Origin: Aquificaceae bacterium
GTDB taxonomy: Bacteria; Aquificota; Aquificia; Aquificales; Aquificaceae
Reading direction: 5' to 3'
DNA: 9,665 nt
Assembly: GCA_015487835.1 (NCBI GenBank)
Contig: WFOY01000055.1
Span: 1 to 9,665, forward strand
Shown piece after piece: positions 5,518 to 9,665 of the stretch. Both the position numbers and the translations under genes were made by a program. The notes beneath the pieces were generated by a model. The model searched no databases, was not told where the DNA came from, and saw only the letters and a list, made by a program, of their open reading frames with translations. Position 1 is the stretch's first letter; every line of letters starts with the position of its first letter.

Positions 5518-6432
5518 ATGAGGGTATCAGACCTTGGTGAGTTCGGTCTGATCAGGAGGATAGGTGATGTTCTCGGCGAGGATCTTATCGACGACTGTGC
5601 CAAGGTGATCGTCGGAGATAAGATCCTGCTTCTTACCGTTGACATACTCTTGGAGGGGGTTCACTTCTTAAGAAGGTACCCCCCTGAGGCCGTTGGGTGG
5701 AAGGCTATATCGGTCAACGTGAGCGATGTGGTCGGGAACGGAGGGCTCCCCAGATGGGCCCTGGTTTCCCTCATCGTCCCAAGTGATCTGGAGGTGGAGT
5801 ACGTGGACAGGCTGTACACAGGCATTAAGGAGGCATGCAGGTTCTATGGGTGCAAGGTGGTGGGCGGTAACCTGTCCAGGGGTGAGAGGATAGGGGTGGA
5901 CGTCTTCCTTCTGGGAGAAAGTGAGAGACCCCTGGGACGATCCGGGGCCTCACCTGGGGACCTCATCTTCGTCTCGGGGACCTTGGGGGACTCCAGAGCT
6001 GGCCTCGATCTGATCCTCATGGAGAGGAAGAACTACGAGGACTTCGAGCTTAGGCTCATAGAGAGGCACGTAAGACCTACCGCCAGGATAGACTACGTAA
6101 AGCATTTGCAGAAGTATGCAACGGCGAGCATGGACGTGAGCGACGGTCTTGTGGCCGACGCAAGTCACATAGCGGAGGCCAGCCGTGTCAGGATAAACAT
6201 AGAGAGCGCCAAGGTTCCCATATCAAGAGAACTTGCAGCGTTTTGCAGAAAGCACGGTAAGGATCCTCTTGAGTACGCCCTCTTTGGGGGAGAGGACTAC
6301 CAGGTCCTCTTCACCCATCCGAGGGAGAGGTGGAACCCCTTCATGGACATGACACCCATAGGTTCGGTCTCCGAGGGATCGGGTGTCTACGTGGATGGGA
6401 GGAAGGTGGAGGGTGGCTACACCCACTTTTAG
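5518..6432 (+). CDS. thiL: Thiamine-monophosphate kinase
   Basis: A 304-aa kinase that phosphorylates thiamine monophosphate to thiamine diphosphate. The start (SDLGEFGLI) and end (YALFGGEDYQVLFTHP at 253-268, then ERWNPF and DMT.IG) closely match the Aquifex aeolicus enzyme as I recall it. Other family motifs: D25-D26 in the metal/ATP loop, D42 in TVDILLEGVHF, WKAISVNVSDVVGNGG (61-76), VVGGNLSRG (114-122), FVSGTLGDSRAG (151-162) and SMDVSDGLVADA (204-215). The usual G-D-D of the first loop reads I-D-D, and the usual T-T-D reads T-V-D; the acidic metal ligands are retained, so activity is likely. It lies 9 nt after the secreted-protein gene and 13 nt before trpC. Confidence 0.95.
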   Translation: MRVSDLGEFGLIRRIGDVLGEDLIDDCAKVIVGDKILLLTVDILLEGVHFLRRYPPEAVGWKAISVNVSDVVGNGGLPRWALVSLIVPSDLEVEYVDRLYTGIKEACRFYGCKVVGGNLSRGERIGVDVFLLGESERPLGRSGASPGDLIFVSGTLGDSRAGLDLILMERKNYEDFELRLIERHVRPTARIDYVKHLQKYATASMDVSDGLVADASHIAEASRVRINIESAKVPISRELAAFCRKHGKDPLEYALFGGEDYQVLFTHPRERWNPFMDMTPIGSVSEGSGVYVDGRKVEGGYTHF

Positions 6433-6433
6433 C

Positions 6434-6439
6434 TAAACT
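6434..6439 (+). promoter_or_regulatory. Candidate -10 box TAAACT before trpC
   Basis: TAAACT, six bases (TTTATC), then ATG 6446. No Shine-Dalgarno lies in the 13-nt thiL-trpC gap or the end of thiL. The hexamer is a weaker match to TATAAT than the others and no -35 is visible. Confidence 0.3.
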
Positions 6440-6445
6440 TTTATC

Positions 6446-7222
6446 ATGGCAGGTTTTTTGGAGAAGGTTCTTAGAGAGAAGGAGAGGAATATCAGGAAAG
6501 ACAGGGAGTACCTAAAAAAACTCGAACACATGGTAGAGAGGGCGAGACCAGTCAGAGACTTCCTGAGCCTGATGGAGGCACCCCAGCCCAGGATAATAGC
6601 GGAGGTCAAGAAGGCGTCACCCTCAGCAGGAAGCATAAAGGAGGTGGACCCCGCTTCCCAAGCGAGAACCTACGAGAGATGCGGTGCTGTGGCGATCTCG
6701 GTGCTCACGGAGGAGGTCTTCTTCAAGGGTTCCTTGGAGGACCTTGGAGAGGTGAGCAGGACCGTTAGCCTTCCTGTTCTCAGAAAGGACTTCGTAGTGG
6801 ACGAGGTCCAGATCCTGGAGGCCAGGGCCTACGGAGCAGATTCGGTGCTTCTTATAGTTAGGGCTCTCAGCAGGGAAAGGCTAAGAAGCCTAATTGCCTT
6901 CTCCTCAGACCTTGGTATGAGACCTCTGGTCGAGGTCTTCTCCTACGAAGAGGCCCTGGTTGCCCTTGAGTCTGGTGCCGAGATAGTGGGCGTAAACAGC
7001 AGAGACCTGGACACCCTCCGGGTGGACCTTAGTATCATAAGAGACCTGGCTCCCAAGGTAAAGGACCTGGGCGTTAAGTGTCTCGTGGGTGAGAGCGGGG
7101 TCGAGACCAGGGACCAGGTGGAGGACCTCATATCCAGGGGTGTGGACGCCATACTCGTGGGAACAGCCCTCATGAGATCGGAGGACCCCTGCGCCAAGCT
7201 GATGGAACTCAGAGGTTACTAA
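6446..7222 (+). CDS. trpC: Indole-3-glycerol phosphate synthase
   Basis: A 258-aa TIM-barrel enzyme that converts CdRP to indole-3-glycerol phosphate in tryptophan synthesis. Catalytic and binding residues of the family are all present: E53 and K55 (IIAEVKKASPSAG), K114 (VLRKDFVVD), E163 (LVEVF), N184 (VGVNSRDL) and E217 (VGESGV). The phosphate site is VLTEEVFFKGS (86-96) with AILVGTALM (235-243). Length is normal for a monofunctional TrpC with no fused TrpF. No other trp gene is in the window, which fits the scattered amino-acid genes known in Aquifex. ATG 6446 gives the standard N-terminus (FLEKVLREKERNI); there is no Shine-Dalgarno. Confidence 0.95.
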   Translation: MAGFLEKVLREKERNIRKDREYLKKLEHMVERARPVRDFLSLMEAPQPRIIAEVKKASPSAGSIKEVDPASQARTYERCGAVAISVLTEEVFFKGSLEDLGEVSRTVSLPVLRKDFVVDEVQILEARAYGADSVLLIVRALSRERLRSLIAFSSDLGMRPLVEVFSYEEALVALESGAEIVGVNSRDLDTLRVDLSIIRDLAPKVKDLGVKCLVGESGVETRDQVEDLISRGVDAILVGTALMRSEDPCAKLMELRGY

Positions 7223-7236
7223 AGGGGAAGTGAGAA

Positions 7237-7242
7237 TATAAT
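7237..7242 (+). promoter_or_regulatory. Candidate -10 box TATAAT heading the four-gene cluster
   Basis: Consensus TATAAT followed by TAAAAG and ATG 7249. The same hexamer would give a 15-nt leader if translation began at ATG 7264. The 26-nt gap after trpC also holds AAGGGGAAG (7221-7229), too far from either ATG to serve as a ribosome site. Confidence 0.5.
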
Positions 7243-7263
7243 TAAAAGATGGAGGATGCTGGA

Positions 7264-7602
7264 ATGAAGAACACGAACTCTCTCGACATCCATCTTCTTG
7301 AGGAGATGACCCAGCTCGAGTACTTCCTTGTGAAGAAGCCCATGAACTCCCCTGAGTTCTGGGGTGAGTGGCAGGAGAAGTTCGGGAAGGCCACCCTGGC
7401 GAAGGTAGCCCTAAAGAAGATCTCAAAGACGAAGAAGCTCTCCCACGAGGAGTACACCAAGCTGAGAACCATGATGATCGTCTACGACGAGATCCTTAAA
7501 TACCTGAAGAGCCTCAAGGAGACAGCTCTCAGCCTCAAAGGGGTCGTCCCGAACTACCCCAACGTGGAGATGGACGACGAGGACATAGACACGGAGATCT
7601 GA
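7264..7602 (+). CDS. Unknown 112-aa acidic-tailed protein, first gene of the cluster
   Basis: I do not recognise this protein. It is soluble and mostly helical: DIHLLEEMTQLEYFLV near the start, PEFWGEWQEKFGKATLAKVALKKI (rich in Lys and aromatic residues) in the middle, HEEYTKLRTMMIVYDEILKYLKSLKETALSL as a long helix, and an acidic C-terminal tail (MDDEDIDTE). Two starts are possible. ATG 7264 has GGAGG (7251-7255) at an 8-nt spacing; ATG 7249 would add five residues (MEDAG) and fits a leaderless start from the TATAAT at 7237. I give the Shine-Dalgarno start. The next gene follows after one base, so the two are surely co-transcribed. Confidence 0.75.
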   Translation: MKNTNSLDIHLLEEMTQLEYFLVKKPMNSPEFWGEWQEKFGKATLAKVALKKISKTKKLSHEEYTKLRTMMIVYDEILKYLKSLKETALSLKGVVPNYPNVEMDDEDIDTEI

Positions 7603-7603
7603 G

Positions 7604-7936
7604 ATGCTGGAGGGCTTCCAGGAGGTTTCTGACAGGGACTTCTACGAGAAGGTAATGTCTTCTGAGACACCCTCCGTGGTGGTCTTCACCTCCCCCGACA
7701 ACCCTCACAACGAGACTATCCTCAACCTTTTGAAGAAGTACGTAGAGGAGTACAGCGGGAAGCTGAACTTCTACTACCTGGACGTTACGAAGAACACCTC
7801 CTTCGAGGACTTTGGGATCTTCAACTTCCCTGCGATCCTATACTTCAGGGACACTATGGAGATAGAGAGACACGATTTCATACCCAGTGAGGAGATGGTC
7901 GATCACGCTATAAAGAGGATCCTGAGGATGGTATGA
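7604..7936 (+). CDS. Thioredoxin-fold protein without the CxxC active site
   Basis: A 110-aa protein with the thioredoxin layout: helix, strand SVVVFTS (24-30), helix NETILNLLKKYVEEY (36-50), strand LNFYYLDVTKN (54-64), then FGIFNFPAILYF with the expected cis-proline at P76, a last strand (MEIERHDFI) and helix. Where the redox CxxC should follow the first strand, the sequence reads SPDNPHN (30-36). There is no Cys anywhere, so it cannot act as a dithiol oxidoreductase. A structural, adaptor or chaperone role is possible. Shine-Dalgarno GGAG lies 7 nt before ATG 7604. It starts one base after the previous gene and overlaps the HIT gene by 4 bp (ATGA). Confidence 0.8.
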   Translation: MLEGFQEVSDRDFYEKVMSSETPSVVVFTSPDNPHNETILNLLKKYVEEYSGKLNFYYLDVTKNTSFEDFGIFNFPAILYFRDTMEIERHDFIPSEEMVDHAIKRILRMV

Positions 7937-8430
7937 GGATCCTGTGGGCGCCCTGGAGAAGACACTACGTTGAGACTGTGGACACCCAGGTCGGGTGCTT
8001 CCTCTGCGAGGCTGCCTCCCAGCCTGAGGAGAGGTGGAGGGACTCCTTAGTCCTTCACAGAGGGAGGAGGAGCTTCATAATCCTGAACAAGTACCCTTAC
8101 AACTCTGGCCATCTTATGATAGTTCCCCTGATCCACACAGGAGAATACGAGGACCTGGACGAGGAAACGGTTGCCGAGATGGACCAGCTCCTCAGGATGT
8201 CTCTGAAGATCCTAAAGGAGGTCTTCAGACCCCACGGCTTCAACGTGGGTTACAACATAGGGAGGCCCGCCGGTGCTGGCCTCGAGACCCACATCCACAT
8301 GCACGTGGTGCCAAGGTGGAACGGAGATACAAACTTCATGCCCGTGATAGGCGAGACCAAGGTGATCTCCGAGGATCTCCTCTCCACCTACGACAGGTTA
8401 CGGAATGCCCTGGAGAGGCTGGTCCGATGA
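7933..8430 (+). CDS. HIT-family protein, Ap4A phosphorylase/hydrolase-like
   Basis: A 165-aa histidine-triad protein. The triad H120-x-H122-x-H124 (THIHMHVVPRW) carries the nucleophilic histidine that attacks nucleotide alpha-phosphates. An N-terminal C22-x2-C25 (GCFLC) plus H68 probably binds zinc, and the LWAPWRRHYV start is typical of the branch that includes diadenosine tetraphosphate phosphorylases. ILNKYPYNSGHLMIVP (50-65) and GYNIGRPAGAG (106-116) complete the nucleotide site. The exact substrate (Ap4A, Ap3A, AMP-lysine or other) cannot be decided from sequence. ATGA overlaps couple it to the genes on both sides. Confidence 0.9.
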   Translation: MRILWAPWRRHYVETVDTQVGCFLCEAASQPEERWRDSLVLHRGRRSFIILNKYPYNSGHLMIVPLIHTGEYEDLDEETVAEMDQLLRMSLKILKEVFRPHGFNVGYNIGRPAGAGLETHIHMHVVPRWNGDTNFMPVIGETKVISEDLLSTYDRLRNALERLVR

Positions 8431-9182
8431 ACCTCCTTGAGGTCCGGAGCCTGAACCTTTGGTACGGGGAGACCCAGGCTCTCAAGGACGTCAGCTTCTC
8501 CCTGGGCAGAGGCGAGATCCTCTGTATAGTCGGCGAGTCAGGATCCGGAAAGTCGTCGATCCTTTACTCGATAATCGGTCTGCTGCCAGAAGGGGCAAGG
8601 GTCGAGGGGGAGGTGGTCTTTGAGGGCAGGGACCTGCTGAAGCTGGACGAGGGGGAGATGAAGAACATAAGGGGTAAGGACATAACCATGATCTTCCAGG
8701 AACCCTCGGCTTACCTTGACCCTCTCTTCACAGTAGGCGTCCAGATAGGCGAGACCTACCTGGCCCATATAGGCGGACCAAGGGACCTGGTCGGGGACAA
8801 GGTGATAGAGTCTATGAGGAGGGCAGGCATACCCAAGCCCCAGGAGAAGGTCAACATGTACCCCCACCAGCTATCGGGAGGGCTGAAGCAGAGGGTATGC
8901 ATAGCCTCCTCGATCATATGTGACCCCAAGCTGATCCTCGCCGACGAGCCGACCACAGCCCTTGACGTCTCCATCCAGAAGAGGATCCTACACCTCTTCA
9001 TGAGGATCAAGGAGGAGGGGAGATCCGTGATCCTGGTTACCCACGACTTTGGTGTTGTGGCGGAGGTGGGGGACAGGGTTATCGTCCTGAAGGACGGAAA
9101 AGTCATCGAGGAGGGAAACGTAGAGGAGATCTTCGACGCACCGAAGGAGGAATACACCAGGATGCTCTTAGAGGCTATTTAG
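8427..9182 (+). CDS. ABC transporter ATPase of the OppD/DppD type, short form
   Basis: A 251-aa ATP-binding subunit. Walker A GESGSGKSS (36-44), Q-loop IFQEPSAYLDP with Q91, signature LSGGLKQR (149-156), Walker B LILADEPTTALD with E174, and H-loop VTHD with H206 are all intact. The DEPTTALDVSIQ and EPSAYLDP wording is characteristic of peptide/nickel importers. It stops right after EEYTRMLLEAI and lacks the roughly 70-residue C-terminal extension with the cysteine motif usual in OppD/DppD. The reading frame is open back to 8034, but that stretch is the HIT gene; ATG 8427 overlaps the HIT stop as ATGA. No permease, binding protein or partner ATPase is present, so the rest of the transporter must be elsewhere. 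Its TAG interlocks with the flgM stop. Confidence 0.92.
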   Translation: MNLLEVRSLNLWYGETQALKDVSFSLGRGEILCIVGESGSGKSSILYSIIGLLPEGARVEGEVVFEGRDLLKLDEGEMKNIRGKDITMIFQEPSAYLDPLFTVGVQIGETYLAHIGGPRDLVGDKVIESMRRAGIPKPQEKVNMYPHQLSGGLKQRVCIASSIICDPKLILADEPTTALDVSIQKRILHLFMRIKEEGRSVILVTHDFGVVAEVGDRVIVLKDGKVIEEGNVEEIFDAPKEEYTRMLLEAI

Positions 9183-9445
9183 GAAAAGAACTTCTTGAAA
9201 CCTTCTATGATCTTTTCGGCGTTAACCTCGTAAGTCCCCTTTGCGATCTCCTCCTTTATTCTCTGAACCTTTACCGCAAGATCCTCACGGTCGGCCTCCA
9301 GGGCTCTTCTAGCTGCGGAGGAGATCTCAACCATTCCCTCCTCCCTCTGGACCTCCCTTACCTCAGAGACCTCCTTTTTCCTTACCTTCCTGTCGGCCTC
9401 CAAGGCCTGGTTTATAAGTCTGTTCAGGCTTACCCTGTCTATCAT
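9179..9445 (-). CDS. flgM: Anti-sigma-28 factor FlgM
   Basis: An 88-aa protein, the same length as the Aquifex aeolicus FlgM as I recall it, that binds FliA (sigma-28) and blocks late flagellar transcription until it is exported. The N-terminus DRVSLNRLINQAL is a short helix; residues 18-38 are highly charged and flexible. The C-terminal sigma-binding half has VEISSAARRAL (39-49) and VQRIKEEIAKGTYEVNAEKIIEGF (60-83), the KGTYEV pattern being diagnostic. A TTG at 9484 would add 13 residues within nnrD but gives a non-family N-terminus, so I use ATG 9445. Only one base separates it from the nnrD stop. AAAAGGAG lies in nnrD, 17 nt upstream, so initiation probably relies on coupling. No sigma-28 promoter is visible in front. 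Confidence 0.9.
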   Translation of the reverse strand: MIDRVSLNRLINQALEADRKVRKKEVSEVREVQREEGMVEISSAARRALEADREDLAVKVQRIKEEIAKGTYEVNAEKIIEGFKKFFS

Positions 9446-9446
9446 C

Positions 9447-9665
9447 TCACATAATAGTATCGCTCCTTTTGAGAGATTTTTCAATGAGCCTGTAGGCGGA
9501 GGGTATGGACTCTATAAGGTCCGTGGCTTTGAGGCTCTCCCTGTGGTGCCTCCTCTCTGCCAGCTCTCCCGCTATACCGTGGAGGACCACTCCAAGCTTT
9601 AGAGCTCCCTCAATGTCCATACTCTTCCCCACGAGGGCCACAAGAACGCCTGAGAGCACATCCCC
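9447..9665 (-). CDS. nnrD: NAD(P)H-hydrate dehydratase, C-terminal end (partial)
   Basis: The gene runs off the right edge; the last 72 codons are present. It opens in the window with [11 protein letters not shown], the end of the GTGDVLSG motif of the ribokinase-like fold, whose Asp is the catalytic residue. Then follow a hydrophobic helix with H ([11 protein letters not shown]) and a C-terminal helix [15 protein letters not shown], as expected for the ADP-dependent dehydratase that repairs hydrated NADH and NADPH. Whether it is fused to the NnrE epimerase, as in many bacteria, cannot be seen. It ends one base before flgM, so the two share a transcript. Confidence 0.85.
   Translation of the reverse strand, partial: GDVLSGVLVALVGKSMDIEGALKLGVVLHGIAGELAERRHHRESLKATDLIESIPSAYRLIEKSLKRSDTIM

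Noticed and set aside
6905..7426. 173-codon minus-strand frame opposite trpC and the next gene
   Set aside because: It spans two plus-strand genes and their gap, is low in complexity (Ser, Pro, Gly, His), and has no known motif.
8034..8426. 131-codon upstream extension of the ABC ATPase frame across the HIT gene
   Set aside because: The translated stretch lacks any domain, is rich in Arg, Pro and Glu as out-of-frame GC-rich DNA tends to be, and the ATPase has a family-typical start at 8427.
9446..9484. 13-codon N-terminal extension of FlgM from TTG 9484
   Set aside because: It overlaps the nnrD end, is preceded by no clear Shine-Dalgarno, and makes FlgM longer than the Aquifex-type protein.
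1..9665. CRISPR arrays, tRNAs, transposases, phage or defence genes
   Set aside because: No spaced direct repeats, cloverleaf sequences, transposase motifs or toxin-antitoxin pairs were found on reading both strands.

Overview
The window looks like chromosomal DNA from a thermophilic bacterium of the family Aquificaceae (Aquifex, Hydrogenobacter, Thermocrinis, Hydrogenivirga and relatives). From memory of Aquifex aeolicus proteins, two products match closely. The thiamine-monophosphate kinase has the Aquifex-type ending (a TH..ERWNPF..DMT.IG segment). The FlgM has the same 88-residue length as the Aquifex protein. Heavy AGG/AGA and ATA codon use, purine-rich coding strands and tight gene packing also fit. 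No database search was possible. There are no RNA genes, insertion sequences, CRISPR arrays or phage genes, and no gene-free stretch over about 85 bases.

Layout. (1) 41-3693, plus strand: nrnA (nanoRNase/pAp phosphatase) overlaps nfo (endonuclease IV) by one base. After a 10-bp gap comes an unknown multi-pass membrane protein, whose last codons overlap a DUF89 metal-dependent phosphatase by 4 bp. (2) 3710-4785: an unknown soluble 143-aa protein, a possible 31-aa leader ORF, and a small membrane protein resembling the membrane domain of PuuD-type urate oxidases. (3) 4790-5508: a minus-strand 68-aa, very basic, possibly DNA-binding protein converges on the PuuD-like gene and diverges from a secreted six-cysteine protein. 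(4) 5518-7222: thiL and trpC. (5) 7249/7264-9182: a compact cluster of an unknown small acidic-tailed protein, a thioredoxin-fold protein without CxxC, a HIT-family nucleotide phosphorylase/hydrolase, and an OppD/DppD-like ABC ATPase. (6) Minus strand, right end: flgM preceded by the 3' end of nnrD; flgM interlocks its stop codon with that of the ABC gene.

Most recognisable genes are housekeeping or clean-up enzymes: removal of nanoRNA and pAp, abasic-site repair, metabolite damage control (DUF89, NnrD), dinucleotide polyphosphate turnover, thiamine diphosphate and tryptophan synthesis. I see no defence island or other clearly new multi-gene system.

The most notable signal is regulatory. Five genes (starts at 1868, 3710, 5518, 6446 and 7249) carry a sigma70-like -10 hexamer ending 6 nt (7 nt in one case) before the first ATG, and four of them lack a usable Shine-Dalgarno sequence. 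This is the geometry expected when transcription starts at, or one base from, the start codon. In two cases the TAG stop codon of the upstream gene is the first half of the -10 hexamer. Genes with clear Shine-Dalgarno sequences (nrnA, the PuuD-like gene, the thioredoxin-like gene) occur beside them, so the genome seems to mix leaderless and leadered starts.
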